The notes: a model not told the origin generated them from the letters alone. A stretch of 64,000 nt of DNA from Trifolium pratense (GCF_020283565.1 NC_060065.1:22990409-23054408), one strand, 5' to 3'; numbered from the stretch's first letter, positions 11,677-23,242 are shown. A program made the numbers and translations.

Positions 11677-12500
11677 TGATGGATAATTTTCGCAAGTGAA
11701 TGAATTACCACGTAGTAATAAAAATATCGATCCACAGGGATTGTGTGATTAAACTAGTCTAATAGTGTTCATAAACATTATGCAAGAAATACACATAAAT
11801 TGGGGGTATGTTGAGTGATGAATTGTTAGAAAACGTGCTTTGATATAATGGAAAAGCGAGGTAGAATCATCGGAATCACCTAGTCTCTAGCTAAACCACA
11901 TGCAATCTACTATATCATAGGAATCTACTCAAGTGTTCACAACTGGATCAACAAATTAGTGAATCGCAATCTCTTGTCAAAATCCACTCTATTCGTTGTC
12001 GATACTTCCCCGATCTCTCAGGCGGAAGCTACCTACAACGAATGATATGAAAGCGCGTCGATCGTTCGCTACACTCTATGTCTCAATCTCTCGACCGGAA
12101 ACACTCGAGTGCTCAATGCAATTCAGTTCAGAAATTAAATCAATACTCTCGCACGTGACTTAACTCGAAATCATTACAACACTAATGAAGGATTATAAAG
12201 CATTAAGAGAAGAATTGCATTAAGTAAACACTGTTAACAGAGTAAATCCTTACAATTAAGCAGATTACATGAGATTCAACTACATCCTAAGCTATCCTAG
12301 ATCCTACCTCCACAAGGAATTTAGCTCCTCATGTTGCTTCGATCGCGTCCTAGCTTCAACTTCATGGCTTGAGAATCCATGCTATTGAGGTGCTCGGAGC
12401 TATCCTATGGAGTCTTGAATCCGAATCTTGAAGTATCCAAAACCAGAATATAGATGAATATTGCAGAATTTTCCAACCCTTTAACAGAAAAATGCAGAAT

Positions 12501-12512
12501 CCTTATATAATG
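12501..12512 (-). promoter_or_regulatory. Athila LTR TATA box (3' LTR copy)
   Basis: The - strand reads ATTATATAAGG about 12 bp downstream of the last palindrome site. The same box is at 21593-21604 in the 5' LTR, which is the promoter that would drive the element. Confidence 0.7.
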
Positions 12513-12519
12513 ATCGCAA

Positions 12520-12876
12520 CCACGCCGCGCGCCAGATCTATCACGCCGCGCGTGGTTGCACTTTCTTCAACGACGCCGCGCGTGTAACGGTATCACGCGG
12601 CGCGTGATCAAATCTGAGGTCTCTGATCTTCAACTCTGCCATCTTCACGCCGCGCGTGATAGCTCCACGCCCCCGGCGTAGTTGTTCCTCTTCTCTTCAC
12701 GCCGCGCGTGGTCAGTGCTACGTCGCGCGTGATCAAGTCAGAGAGCAATCCAATTCCTGAACAAAGCTTCACGCCGCGCGTGGTCAGGTATCACGCCGCG
12801 CGTGATCAAAGTGAAAACTTGGCTCCCTATGATCTCCATCACGCGGCGCGTGATGGGCTACGCCCCCAGCGTAGTG
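12520..12876. repeat. Array of six paired GC-rich quasi-palindromes (U3, 3' LTR)
   Basis: There are twelve sites of the type ATCACGCSGCGCGTGAT in an AT-rich element. Taking the A of ACGC as the mark, they lie at 12522/12543, 12573/12595, 12647/12667, 12699/12720, 12771/12793 and 12841/12860. The within-pair distance is 19-22 bp and the pair-to-pair distances are 51, 74, 52, 72 and 70 bp. The second member of pairs 3 and 6 is a CCCCC variant (ACGCCCCCRGCGTAG). The array sits directly upstream of the TATA box on the element's strand. Confidence 0.9.
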
Positions 12877-13034
12877 AAAATCAGCAATGTCCTGCAATTT
12901 TTCCTGTTTTCTTGCAAAACAAGTAATCAAGCTTATGATTAGATTTCTCTTACATTTATTGCTTAAAACCTACTAAAATGCATTTAATGTTGCTAAAATA
13001 GGCATGGATTAGAGAGTGTGACGATCCGTCATCA

Positions 13035-13047
13035 CAACCCCAAACTT
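13035..13047 (-). promoter_or_regulatory. Athila polypurine tract
   Basis: The - strand reads AAGTTTGGGGTTG against the 3' LTR start TGATGACGG. The same tract lies at 63526-63538 beside the third LTR. Confidence 0.75.
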
Positions 13048-14685
13048 AAACCTTTCCTTGTCCTCAAGGAAACAACTTTTACCTCAAGCTTTTGTGTCAA
13101 GACCTTGGCATTTTCCTTAAATTCACTCGAATCATACATACGTGAGAATCACCTGATTATCAATGATCCACCTGCAAACAATGCTCAATTGCACAATCGT
13201 TCCCGCAAGACATTTTCAAGTAATTCACACTTTTCAACCAAGGCTCTAAGATCCCATCACACTACTCACATACACTCTTCAGTTTTGGTAATTCACTCAA
13301 ATCAACACATCAATGCAAGTCAACAATAATTTTGCAAGTAGTCTAAAAATTCATTCGGTTCACTTTGTGCACACACTTTAGAGGTCTTTTAGGGTTATAA
13401 CGTGGCTTGGCTAGGGTGGATGGTGACATTTTGGGATAAGTAGTAGAAAAACTTGGAGTTAGATCCCCCTATTAGTCAAAGAAAATATTCATAAACCAAA
13501 CCCCTTCTTCTTTTGAAACATAGTGGACTAGAGAACTTTTTCAAATCAACAAGTAAAGTTAATTCTTTTTGTAACTCAAGGCTATCACTTCTTTTGCATT
13601 TCATTTCTTTTTTTTGCAACATTCATTTCTTTTTTTTTTCAATCTTTTCTTTTCTTTTCTTTCATAATGACTAAAGCCTTGCAACTTTTGAAATTTTTCT
13701 CAATTTTTCAAATCAAAACTTTTTGTAAGTTCTCTAGTACCCTCACCCCAAACTTTATGTGTTGCTAATTCCAAAGAGCAACCCCAAACTTAGTGGTGAG
13801 CAATGCGCATCAACCACTAATTAGGTGCCTAACCTCCAAGAAAGTCATTCCTTTTTTTCTCATCAAAAAGTTCTTAAGGTGTGCAAAATAACATTTTCTT
13901 CTTCAGCTCAAATTGGTTAAGCAAAGGATAATTATATGTAAGGGTGGATAGAAAGGCTCAAAGGGACCAAGGAACATGCCTCGTGTGTGCTACAAAAGTA
14001 CCAATCAAATAAAAAGACGACAAGCAAAATCGAGAGACAATACATGAGTGGATATCACACAAAGAAGAAAAAGGAGTGTTTGGCTCAATACCTCTCGGTT
14101 GGGTCGAATCAAAGAACCGGTCAAAAAGTGTGCGTTCCTTTCCTTTGCCTCTTGATCACATGAGTGCAACAAGCTATTGCACTGCAAGTTTCACACATCA
14201 CACACGGAAATAATCAAGCAATTGATACTCAAGTAACTAGAAGGAACATGCCAAAGTATTGAAACAAACTCTAAAAGTAAAAACCATTCCACAATCAAAC
14301 AAGACAAAGTTCAACTTCAAAGTTAAAATAGTACAATCCAGCCAAATCCAAGCAACATCAAATTATTATTACAAACCAACAAAAATAAAGGAGTAGAAGG
14401 TAAAAGTAGAGATAGAGTAGCAGAGTAGCAGCAGCAGAAAATCATAGACCCTTACTTCACAGTTGTGAAACTTCTTACCAATCAAAAGTGCATACTCATT
14501 GTATTAAAGAAATGAAGGTTTACTGAATTCACTTGCACTGATTTTAGGCTTCACATCGCACTTAAGAACTTAGTGAAATTGATAGATCTGAAGCCTAAAA
14601 CCAAGCAGATGAATCTGAACCTTGATGAATGGTGAGTCTTTAGCTAGAAATTGAGGGTTTAAATAGTCAGAACAAGGTCACCTGA
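13048..14685 (-). other. Athila 3' internal non-coding region
   Basis: This is the place where env-like genes sit in some Athila elements, but all frames here are short and no env-like protein or signal sequence is visible. It holds poly-T/CTTTT tracts around 13600-13660. Its first 470 bases are closely repeated at 63539-64000 beside the third LTR. Confidence 0.6.
14655..14666 (-). promoter_or_regulatory. TATA-like box after the internal palindrome array
   Basis: The - strand reads CTATTTAAACCC about 22 bp downstream of the internal array, which copies the array-then-TATA layout of the LTR. A second promoter is possible; activity is not shown. Confidence 0.4.
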
Positions 14686-15044
14686 TTACGCCGCGCGTGA
14701 CTTACCCCACGCCGCGCGTGATGTATTTCAAATTTCCCCAAAATCCAACGGTCATGTTGACCAAATTCAAACGATCAGGTTGTCTTGACGACGCCGTGCG
14801 TAGTCCTACTCACGCCGCGCGGGACCACTTTAGCAAAACCACTTTCCTCTCTGCCTTGTTTACGCAGCGCGTGACAGATACCACGCCGCGCGTGATAACT
14901 AGTCAGAGAGCTAACTTAACCATTTCCATCGTCACGCCGCGCGTAGGAAGCCCTCACGCCGCGCGGGATCGGTATTCCAGTGACACCCCTTTCACCAATT
15001 TGCACTACGCCGCGCGTGATCTTAGTTGCGCCCCCAGCGTAGTT
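14686..15044. repeat. Second array of five paired quasi-palindromes, internal to Athila
   Basis: The sites lie at 14688/14709, 14791/14812, 14862/14883, 14934/14956 and 15007/15028 (A of ACGC, or its equivalent). The within-pair distance is 21-22 bp and the pair-to-pair distances are 103, 71, 72 and 73 bp. The last member is again the CCCCC variant, as in the LTR. Flanking sequence between sites is not obviously the same as in the LTR, so it does not look like a simple LTR fragment. Confidence 0.88.
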
Positions 15045-15186
15045 TACTTCAACTGTCCTCTGTTTTTGCTCTATTTGCTGCTCCTACCTACATATTGCAA
15101 AACAAAACAACGAAAACATTAGAAACCGTTGGGTTGCCTCCCAACCAGCGCTTGTTTAACGTCCCGATGCTTGACGTTCCATGCCC

Positions 15187-18100
15187 CTAAGGGTCTTGGA
15201 AGAAAAGAGCCACATTGTGACGAACGAGCTCTCCACCGCGATAAACTTTCAACCTTTGACCATTCACCTTAAAACTCTGATTCTCCTCCCCTGATTTAAA
15301 GATTTCCACAGCCCCATGTGGAAACACTTCCTTAACCACAAAAGGACCGGACCACTTGGACTTGAGTTTACCGGGAAATAACTTGAATCGAGAGTTAAAT
15401 AGTAGCACCAACTGTCCTTCATGAAACTCTTTTGGAACTAATTTCGCGTCATGATAGCGTTTAGTTCTTGCCTTGTACAGCACCGCATTCTCATATGCCC
15501 TTTCGCGCCATTCTTCTAACTCATTGAGCTTCAACAACCGAGCTCTACCGGCGAGTGTGGCATCCATGTTCAGTTGCTTAACAGCCCAGTATGCTTTGTG
15601 CTCAAGCTCCACTGGTAAATGACATGCTTTTCCATAAACCAACTGATACGGGGAAAAGCCGAGGTGGGTTTTAAATGCAGTACGGTATGCCCATAACGCA
15701 TCATCGAGTTTGAGTGACCAATCCTTTCTCGATGAAGAAACCGTCTTCTCAAGAATCTGCTTCAATTGTCGATTTGACACTTCGACCTGTCCAGATGTTT
15801 GGGGATGATAGGGAGTTGCCACTTTATGCTTAACATTATACCTCCGCAACAGGTTTTCAAGATGATTATTGATGAAGTGCTTTCCCCCATCGCTGATTAA
15901 AATCCTTGGCACACCGAACCTTGTGAAGATATTCTTTTTGAGAAACCGCACCACGGTGGCTGAATCATTGGCTTGGCAGGCTGTAGCTTCGACCCACTTT
16001 GTAACATAATCCACACAAACCAAAATGTGCACATTAGATTGGGACGAAGGAAATGGTCCCATGAAATCGATCCCCCATACATCAAATGGTTCGACTTCAG
16101 TTAGGCCATGCTGAGGCATCTCATCTCTTTTAGAAACACTCCCCGATCTTTGACATGCATCACAAGCTTTTACAAACTCCATACAATCTTGAAAGATCGT
16201 TGGCCAAAAGAATCCACATTGTAAAACCTTCGCAGCTGTTCTTGGGCCACTATGATGCCCTCCACAAGGTGAGTTATGGCAATGCCACATAATACCTCGG
16301 ATCTCACTATCGGCCACACATCGACGAATCATGCCATCATTGCTCATCTTGAACAAAAATGGATCATCCCAGAAATAATGTCGCGAGTCCGCAAAAAGCT
16401 TCTTCTTTTGTTGTGCTGTCATTTCTTCCGGAATGAATCCACTAGCTTTGAGGTTGGCAATGTCACCGAACCATGGAAACTCAGATACTGCAAGCAATTT
16501 TTCATCCGGGAATTCACACTTAATAGCTTCCTCCTTATTAGTAACATCCGGATTGCTTAGCCTTGAGAGGTGGTCAGCCACCACATTCTCTACCCCCTTC
16601 TTGTCTCGAATTTCCAAATCAAACTCCTGTAAAAGCAACATCCATCGCAACAATCGCGGCTTGGAATCGCCCTTTGTCAACAAATACTTCAAAGCTGAAT
16701 GATCTGTAAAAACAATCACTTTTGACCCAATTAGATAGGAACGAAACTTTTCCAAAGCGAATACCACTGCTAGCAATTCCTTCTCGGTTGTGGTGTAGTT
16801 AATTTGATTCTCATTAAGGACCTTGCTAGAGTAGTATATCACATGGAAAAGTTTGTTATGGTGTTGGCCTAGGACCGCTCCAACCGCGTAATCACTTGCA
16901 TCGCACATCAATTCAAAAGGGAGATCCCATTGTGGTGCAACGATTACGGGAGCAGTGACCAACTTAGCTTTAAGACAATTAAACGCAGTCACACAAGCCT
17001 CATCAAAAAGAAACACCGTATCCTTGACTAGTAAGGACGATAAGGGTTTTGCAATTTTTGAAAAATCCTTAATGAACCGCCGGTAGAACCCGGCATGTCC
17101 GAGAAAACTCCTTACCCCCTTTACATTTAACGGTGGAGGTAGCTCTTTGATTACCTCAATTTTGGCTTGGTCTACTTCAATCCCCTTTGAGGAGATTTTG
17201 TGGCCGAGAACAATCCCTTCTCTTACCATGAAGTGACATTTTTCCCAATTTAAAACCAAATTGGTACTTATACATCTTTTCAACACATCATTCAAGTTAG
17301 AAAGACAAAAATCGAAGGACTTACCGAAAACCGAAAAGTCATCCATAAATACCTCCATTGTGTCCTCCATCATATCAGAGAAGATGGCAAGCATACATCT
17401 TTGAAACGTCGCTGGGGCATTACATAATCCAAATGGCATTCTTCGATATGCGAACACCCCAAAGGGACAAGTAAACGCGGTTTTCTCTTGATCTTCCGGG
17501 TCGACGGTGATCTGATTGTAACCTGAGTAACCATCAAGGAAACAGTAAAACTCCTGCCCAGCTAACCGTTCCAATATCTGATCCATGAATGGCAAGGGAA
17601 AGTGATCCTTCCTAGTAGCGGTGTTGAGTCGGCGATAGTCAATGCACATACGCCATCCCGTAACAGTCCGAGATGGAATAAACTCATTCTTATCGTTTTT
17701 CACCACAGTCATCCCCCCCTTTTTCGGCACCACATGGACCGGAGATACCCAAGCACTATCGGAAATAGGGTATATCATGCCGGCCTCCAAGAGTTTCAGC
17801 ACCTCTTTCTTCACAACTTCCTTCATGGTAGGATTGAGTCTTCGTTGAGGTTGCACAACTGGTTTAAACTCAGCTTCCAACTTGATTTTATGCATGCAAA
17901 AAGTGGGACTTATACCTTTTAGATCGAAGATAGTCCACCCCATTGCGGCTTTGTTGGACTTCAAGACCCTCAACAGTTTTTCCTCTTCCAAATGAGTGAG
18001 TTTGCTGCTAATGATGGCTGGAAATGAAGCATCATCACTTAAGAACACATACTTTAGATGTGAAGGGAGTTGCTTCAGTTCGGGAGCTTTCCTTTCCTCT

Positions 18101-20655
18101 TCCATTTGATCCTTAGCATTCACTTCAAGGAGGTTTTCAAACTTAGGACTTTCATCTATCCGATTAGCATTCAAATTGCTAAGACATAACTCAATTTCTC
18201 GCTCCCATTCGTCTTCCAAATTATCCATGGAGTTAACTAACACTTTTTCAAGAGTGGAAGAGGAGTGTTGAACCTTAAAAATATCTTCAATGACCTCGTC
18301 AACCAATTCAATTCTGAAACATTGAGTGTCATCGTCGTGTTGTTTCATAGCTTCAAACACATTAAAGAGGATTTGTTCGCCGTCGGTTCGGAGCATTAGT
18401 TCTCCCAACTCCACATCGATAAGGGCGCGTCCGGTAGCTAAGAATGGTCTACCTAACAGCAGAGGTTCCCAATTCTTATCTTCTTCCATGTCTAAGACAA
18501 CAAAGTCAGCTGGGAACACAAATCCGCCGACTCGAACCAGAACATCATGTAGAATACCTTCCGGATACACGATGGATCTATCCGCCAAAGAGAGACTCAT
18601 CTTTGTCGGCTTTGCTACGGCTCCCGGTATCTTCTTCATCATAGATAATGGCATCAGATTTACACTTGCACCCAAGTCACACAAAGCCTTTCCAATAGTA
18701 AGATCCCCAATGGAACAAGGGATTGTAAAGCTCCCTGGATCTTTCTTTTTCTGAGGTAGCTTCCTTTGGATGAGGGCGCTGCACTCTTCCGTCATACTTA
18801 CCATTTCATCATCTAGCGGTTTTCTTTTCTTTGTAAGCAGCTCCTTCAAAAACTTTGCATAACTTGGCATTTGCTCCAATGCCTCAACCAATGGTATAGC
18901 CATCTCAAGCTTGTTCAACACTTTCATGAACTTCTTGAACTCCTTCTCTCGTTCAAGATTCTTAACTTTCTTTCTCCTAGGATAAGGCATCCTAGCATAT
19001 GGCGATTCATCAACTCCCTTACCTTTCTCCACCTTCTTGCTCTCTTTTTCTTTTATCTCCCTCTGTTTTTCAACTTCTTCTTCCTCATCCTCACTAATCT
19101 CCACTTCCTTAGACATCTTTTCATTTTCGACTTCTCCCTCATGTCTCTCATTTTCAACTACAACCTCTGGCTTATTTTCAACCTCTCCCTCAATGACCTT
19201 CTTTTTCAAAGGCTTCTCCACAGCTGGTCTCTCCGGTATCTCTCTACTTCTCAAGGTGATTCCATTGCAAGTTTCATTCTTAGGATTATCATGAGTGTTT
19301 CCACCGAAACCTCCTTGATTTTGTAGCATTGAAAATTGTCTTGACAGCTGACCCATTTGCACCTCAAGATTCTTTATAGAAGCTTCATGATTCTTGTTAG
19401 AGGTTGCTTGACTCGATTTCATCGCTTCAAAGTTGCTTTGGGTCATGAGCATGAATTGATTGAGAGTCTCTTCCATCCTTGATGGAGGCCTTTGCTGCTG
19501 TTGCGGTGCACCCTGACCTTGCATATTGTTCCCCCACCCGGACCCGTTGTTATTGTTGTTGTACGGCTTCCGGAAATTGGCTAAGTAGCGAGCTTCCTCT
19601 GAACCCTCCGGGAAACATCCGCCATTTGGGTGGTCCTGCAAACAAAAATCACAACGCACATTGTCAATTTTACCTATTGGAGAAGTTTGAACTTGTGGAT
19701 TGGACAGCAGCTTCATCATTGCTTCCATTTGGCTAGTCATTAGCTTTTGCTGTGCTAATAGGGCTGTTTGAGTATCCAATTCCAACACTCCGCCTTTCTT
19801 TTTGGCTCCTCTATCATTAGTAGCTCTATACTCGTTTTGAGCCATACTTTCCACCAACTCTCTTGCTTCAGTTTCGTCACGGTTCTTCAACGAACCACCG
19901 GCTGATGCGTCAAGTATCATTCGCGTTTGAGCCCTCAAACCTTGGGTAAACATTTGCATCTGATTGTGGCCATCAAAACCGTGATTCGGACACCTTTTAA
20001 GACAAACTTTGAACCTCTCCCAAGCATCATAGAGCGTCTCTCCATCCATTTGTTCGAAGTTACTAATCTCAGCCCTTCTTTCTAGAAACTTGTGAATGGG
20101 AAAGTAACGATCTAAGAACTTCTGCTCCAGCTGTCTCCAAGTCTCAATCGTTCCGGCGGGTATCGTATCCAACCAATCTTTAGCACGGCCGGTGAGAGAA
20201 TGCTTGAATAACCTCAGTCTTTTGTCCGATTCACTCACCCCCGGTGGATCGGTATAGTCGCAAGCTTCATAGAAGTGAGACAAGTGTAGGTTCGGGCATT
20301 GAGCTTCCGATCCGGAATAAGGATTCTCTTTTAGGGCGGAGAGGACCGTGTTCTTGATGTCAAATGAGACCGGATTCGCCGGTTGAAAGCCTTGATTGGC
20401 TAGGGCGTCATTGTCTCTTCTCCCATAATCACCAAGAGTACGTCTTTGCGGTTGAGGAACCGGTGGATCCTGCTCTTCTTCCATTGTAGCTGAACTCTGT
20501 CCTTGACAGTCCGGTGTACCACCTAGCAAAGCTTTTCCTCTTGAAGCTTGAGCTTCCCTTGTTGCCTTCTGAATTGCGCGAGCTGTCTTTTCAATTTCTG
20601 GATCGAACTGCAGCTCAATGGGACCTGTCCTCCGCATGCACAAGGAAACACACAA
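15187..20655 (-). CDS. Athila gag-pol polyprotein (1822 codons, uninterrupted)
   Basis: This single frame encodes gag, protease, RT, RNase H and integrase, which together copy the element RNA and insert the DNA. Gag spans about residues 90-350, with the retrotransposon gag core ([15 protein letters not shown], 159-173) and a zinc-knuckle-like C335, C338, H342, C347. The protease is near 645-750 with active site DLGA (660-663). RT spans about 930-1150 with catalytic FMDD at 1103-1106. RNase H has D1252, E1291 or E1293, and D1318. Integrase has a zinc finger with H1458 or H1460, H1467 or H1468, C1498 and C1501, and a catalytic triad D1530, D1589, E1625 (35 residues between the last two). An acidic and lysine-rich stretch (480-560) lies between gag and protease. 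A second ATG at residue 7 (MRRTGP) may be the true start. No stop or frameshift is seen, so this copy could be functional. It has no env. Confidence 0.95.
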   Translation of the reverse strand: MCVSLCMRRTGPIELQFDPEIEKTARAIQKATREAQASRGKALLGGTPDCQGQSSATMEEEQDPPVPQPQRRTLGDYGRRDNDALANQGFQPANPVSFDIKNTVLSALKENPYSGSEAQCPNLHLSHFYEACDYTDPPGVSESDKRLRLFKHSLTGRAKDWLDTIPAGTIETWRQLEQKFLDRYFPIHKFLERRAEISNFEQMDGETLYDAWERFKVCLKRCPNHGFDGHNQMQMFTQGLRAQTRMILDASAGGSLKNRDETEARELVESMAQNEYRATNDRGAKKKGGVLELDTQTALLAQQKLMTSQMEAMMKLLSNPQVQTSPIGKIDNVRCDFCLQDHPNGGCFPEGSEEARYLANFRKPYNNNNNGSGWGNNMQGQGAPQQQQRPPSRMEETLNQFMLMTQSNFEAMKSSQATSNKNHEASIKNLEVQMGQLSRQFSMLQNQGGFGGNTHDNPKNETCNGITLRSREIPERPAVEKPLKKKVIEGEVENKPEVVVENERHEGEVENEKMSKEVEISEDEEEEVEKQREIKEKESKKVEKGKGVDESPYARMPYPRRKKVKNLEREKEFKKFMKVLNKLEMAIPLVEALEQMPSYAKFLKELLTKKRKPLDDEMVSMTEECSALIQRKLPQKKKDPGSFTIPCSIGDLTIGKALCDLGASVNLMPLSMMKKIPGAVAKPTKMSLSLADRSIVYPEGILHDVLVRVGGFVFPADFVVLDMEEDKNWEPLLLGRPFLATGRALIDVELGELMLRTDGEQILFNVFEAMKQHDDDTQCFRIELVDEVIEDIFKVQHSSSTLEKVLVNSMDNLEDEWEREIELCLSNLNANRIDESPKFENLLEVNAKDQMEEERKAPELKQLPSHLKYVFLSDDASFPAIISSKLTHLEEEKLLRVLKSNKAAMGWTIFDLKGISPTFCMHKIKLEAEFKPVVQPQRRLNPTMKEVVKKEVLKLLEAGMIYPISDSAWVSPVHVVPKKGGMTVVKNDKNEFIPSRTVTGWRMCIDYRRLNTATRKDHFPLPFMDQILERLAGQEFYCFLDGYSGYNQITVDPEDQEKTAFTCPFGVFAYRRMPFGLCNAPATFQRCMLAIFSDMMEDTMEVFMDDFSVFGKSFDFCLSNLNDVLKRCISTNLVLNWEKCHFMVREGIVLGHKISSKGIEVDQAKIEVIKELPPPLNVKGVRSFLGHAGFYRRFIKDFSKIAKPLSSLLVKDTVFLFDEACVTAFNCLKAKLVTAPVIVAPQWDLPFELMCDASDYAVGAVLGQHHNKLFHVIYYSSKVLNENQINYTTTEKELLAVVFALEKFRSYLIGSKVIVFTDHSALKYLLTKGDSKPRLLRWMLLLQEFDLEIRDKKGVENVVADHLSRLSNPDVTNKEEAIKCEFPDEKLLAVSEFPWFGDIANLKASGFIPEEMTAQQKKKLFADSRHYFWDDPFLFKMSNDGMIRRCVADSEIRGIMWHCHNSPCGGHHSGPRTAAKVLQCGFFWPTIFQDCMEFVKACDACQRSGSVSKRDEMPQHGLTEVEPFDVWGIDFMGPFPSSQSNVHILVCVDYVTKWVEATACQANDSATVVRFLKKNIFTRFGVPRILISDGGKHFINNHLENLLRRYNVKHKVATPYHPQTSGQVEVSNRQLKQILEKTVSSSRKDWSLKLDDALWAYRTAFKTHLGFSPYQLVYGKACHLPVELEHKAYWAVKQLNMDATLAGRARLLKLNELEEWRERAYENAVLYKARTKRYHDAKLVPKEFHEGQLVLLFNSRFKLFPGKLKSKWSGPFVVKEVFPHGAVEIFKSGEENQSFKVNGQRLKVYRGGELVRHNVALFFQDP

Positions 20656-20744
20656 GTAGAACGCTCCGGGAGAAAAATATAAAACAGAAAAATAAGGAAA
20701 ACACAGAAAATATGAACACTATTGCCTTGTCGAATCAATCACAA

Positions 20745-20762
20745 TCCCCGGCAACGGCGCCA
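20745..20762 (-). promoter_or_regulatory. Athila primer-binding site
   Basis: The - strand reads TGGCGCCGTTGCCGGGGA, six bases from the LTR edge at 20769. This is the primer site known from Athila/Calypso-type elements, where it is assigned to tRNA-Asp. That tRNA assignment is from memory. Confidence 0.85.
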
Positions 20763-20768
20763 AAAACT

Positions 20769-22126
20769 TCATGGATAATTTTCGCAAGTGAACGAATTAC
20801 CACGTAGTAATAAAAATATCGATCCACAGGGATTGTGTGATTAAACTAGTCTAATAGTGTTCATAAACATTATGCAAGAAATACACATAAATTGGGGGTA
20901 TGTTGAGTGATGAATTGTTAGAAAACGTGCTTTGATATAATGGAAAAGCGAGGTAGAATCATCGGAATCACCTAGTCTCTAGCTAAACCACATGCAATCT
21001 ACTATATCATAGGAATCTACTCAAGTGTTCACAACTGGATCAACAAATTAGTGAATCGCAATCTCTTGTCAAAATCCACTCTATTCGTTGTCGATACTCC
21101 CCCGATCTCTCGGGCGGAAGCTACCTACAACGAATGATATGAAAGCGCGTCGATCGTTCGCTACACTCTATGTCTCAATCTCTCGACCGGAAACACTCGA
21201 GTGCTCAATGCAATTCAGTTCAGAAATTAAATCAATACTCTCGCACGTGACTTAACTCGAAATCATTACAACACTAATGAAGGATTATAAAGCATTAAGA
21301 GAAGAATTGCATTAAGTAAACACTGTTAACAGAGTAAATCCTTACAATTAAGCAGATTACATGAGATTCAACTACATCCTAAGCTATCCTAGATCCTACC
21401 TCCACAAGGAATTTAGCTCCTCATGTTGCTTCGATCGCGTCCTAGCTTCAACTTCATGGCTTGAGAATCCATGCTATTGAGGTGCTCGGAGCTATCCTAT
21501 GGAGTCTTGAATCCGAATCTTGAAGTATCCAAAACCAGAATATAGATGAATATTGCAGAATTTTCCAACCCTTTAACAGAAAAATGCAGAATCCTTATAT
21601 AATGATCGCAACCACGCCGCACGCCAGATCTATCACGCCGCGCGTGGTTGCACTTTCTTCAACGACGCCGCGCGTGTAACGGTATCACGCGGCGCGTGAT
21701 CAAATCTGAGGTCTCTGATCTTCAACTCTGCCATCTTCACGCCGCGCGTGATAGCTCCACGCCCCCGGCGTAGTTGTTCCTCTTCTCTTCACGCCGCGTG
21801 TGGTCAGTGCTACGCCGCACGTGATCAAGTCAGAGAGCAATCCAATTCCTGAACAAAGTTTCACGCCGCGCGTGGTCAGGTATCACGCCGCGCGTGATCA
21901 AAGTGAAAACTTGGCTCCCTGTGATCTCCATCACGCGGCGCGTGATGGGCTACGCCCCCAGCGTAGTGAAAATCAGCAATTTCCTGCAATTTTTCCTGTT
22001 TTCTTGCAAAACAAGTAATCAAGCTTATGATTAGATTTCTCTTACATTTATTGCTTAAAACCTACTAAAATGCATTTAAAGTTGCTAAAATAGGCATGGA
22101 TTAGAGAGTGTGACGATCCGTCATCA
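20769..22126 (-). repeat. Athila 5' LTR (1358 bp)
   Basis: It is equal in length to the 3' LTR. Its internal-side end reads TCATGG where the other two copies have TGATGG, so one terminal base is changed. The palindrome array is at 21612-21968, with several CpG to TpG/CpA changes relative to the other LTR (for example CGCGTGTGG and CCGCACGTG near 21790-21822). Confidence 0.94.
21612..21968. repeat. Array of six paired quasi-palindromes (U3, 5' LTR)
   Basis: The layout is the same as at 12520-12876, shifted by 9092 bp. The array lies directly upstream (- strand) of the TATA box at about 21593-21604 in the promoter-bearing LTR. Confidence 0.9.
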
Positions 22127-23095
22127 AGCTTCTTATGTTGTCTTCAGGCCAAAGCGGTTATTAGACTTCGCAAGCCCAATAACCTACTGTTACTAATCAC
22201 ACCCCACTAATAAGTCATACTTATTTCTCCCGTCATTAACTGTCCTTATGTGTGTGACCCTATAGGTTCTTATGACGTTGGCAATAATATTAATATCAAT
22301 ATTATAAATAGTGAGCGGTATCTAGCAACACATCACTGCTACCCAAGTCACAAGAATGTCACGTGATCTGACAAACCTTTCCGTGATAAATATCTTGTGT
22401 ATAATTACCCTTTTACCCTTATGTCTATATTGAACACAAGACATAGTATGTCACCCTTGCTAAGTTCAATATTGGGCCCATAGACATATCTCCTGTTATG
22501 TAGGAGGGGCAAATTCCATCTACGTCACTCATGTCCCTCAGCATGATTCGTGGAATACCCATCAACCAACTTTATAGTCATCCTGTTACGGATAACGTTT
22601 GAATGGCAACAAGGTAATACACTCCTACATCTAGGGTACATAGTGATTTCAGGTCGAAGGTTGGAATACACCACTTATCACTATGAGAATATCTTATGAC
22701 ATTTCATAACACACTATGTAGTATTCTCACGGTGGGTCAATCCGATACAAATGTTACCCTTAACATTTATATCTATGTGAAGACTTGATAACTCTTTATC
22801 TATGATCCGTGAGATGTGACCATCAGTCTACCAACATAATAGTCTCTATGCTTTAATGTTATCCCATTTCACTTTAAAGCTTGACTACAGATGCTTCAAG
22901 AATAGTGTTCTTATGTTTAATGGATTCTCACGATTAAGTCATACTTAACGTTCCACTTAATGAACTAACTATTCTAGGGACTTTATTACTTTAACACATA
23001 AACATAATAAAGAAGAGCCTTTATTTAATAAATGAATTATTCAATACAAGTATCATGCAATCATAAATAATTGGTCTCTAGGGCTTACACCAACA
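22127..23095 (-). repeat. Copia 5' LTR, U3 part, with the right AGCTT duplication
   Basis: 22127-22131 is the second copy of AGCTT. 22132-23095 matches 4977-5924 with about 1 percent substitutions and a 13-bp indel, and ends CTTACACCAACA. The outer TSD AAACC follows at 23096-23100. Confidence 0.94.
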
Positions 23096-23242
23096 AAACC
23101 AACCAAAAAATTTGGTGCCAGCGGCGGCAGAGGGAGAGAAAGAAGAATATGGGAGGGGCGGTCCTGATGTCACGTCAGTTTTTACAAAGTACCACTTATT
23201 TGATGGCTTAAATATTTATTACGGCGAAATAGCGACCACAAA

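Larger units (their letters stand above)
11677..13034 (-). repeat. Athila 3' LTR (1358 bp)
   Basis: On + it begins TGATGGATAA and ends CCGTCATCA, with a TG...CA end structure. It matches 20769-22126 with identical length. It holds the paired quasi-palindrome array (12520-12876) and a TATA box at 12503-12510 read on the - strand. Confidence 0.95.
11677..22126 (-). mobile_element. Athila-type Ty3 retrotransposon, complete, - strand
   Basis: It has two 1358-bp LTRs (11677-13034 and 20769-22126), a PBS, one uninterrupted gag-pol ORF (20655-15187), a 2.1-kb non-coding 3' region, a polypurine tract and a perfect 5-bp duplication (AGCTT). The domain order protease-RT-RNase H-integrase makes it Ty3-type. 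The gag type, the TGGCGCCGTTGCC primer site and the long 3' region behind pol point to the Athila lineage. By eye I count 12 differences between the LTRs (about 0.9 percent), most of them transitions, so it is a young insertion. No env-like ORF is present. It may be able to supply gag-pol. Confidence 0.95.
4647..23095 (-). mobile_element. Ty1/copia LTR retrotransposon, - strand, split by a nested Athila element
   Basis: The 3' LTR is 4647-5924. The interior (5925-11348) carries gag, protease, integrase, RT and RNase H on the - strand. The 5' LTR is in two parts, 11349-11676 and 22132-23095, because an Athila-type element (11677-22126) inserted in it. The order protease-integrase-RT-RNase H makes it Ty1/copia. 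The PBS next to the 5' LTR is TGGTATCAGAGC (initiator tRNA-Met type). The TSD is AAACC on both sides. Gag and pol are broken by nonsense codons and a 3' frameshift, so the copy itself cannot make full protein. The LTRs differ by only a few bases plus a 13-bp indel (extra bases near 22441), so it is fairly young. Confidence 0.95.

Noticed and set aside
12520..12876. CRISPR-like array
   Set aside because: The sites are short, quasi-palindromic and unevenly spaced, in a plant LTR. There is no spacer/repeat regularity and no cas genes.
13035..14685. Env-like gene of the Athila element
   Set aside because: The longest - strand frame is 60 codons, with no signal peptide or membrane segment.
18326..19326. 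Long + strand frames (142 and 151 codons)
   Set aside because: They are antisense shadows of the Athila gag-pol frame, rich in Leu/Ser/Phe from its complement.
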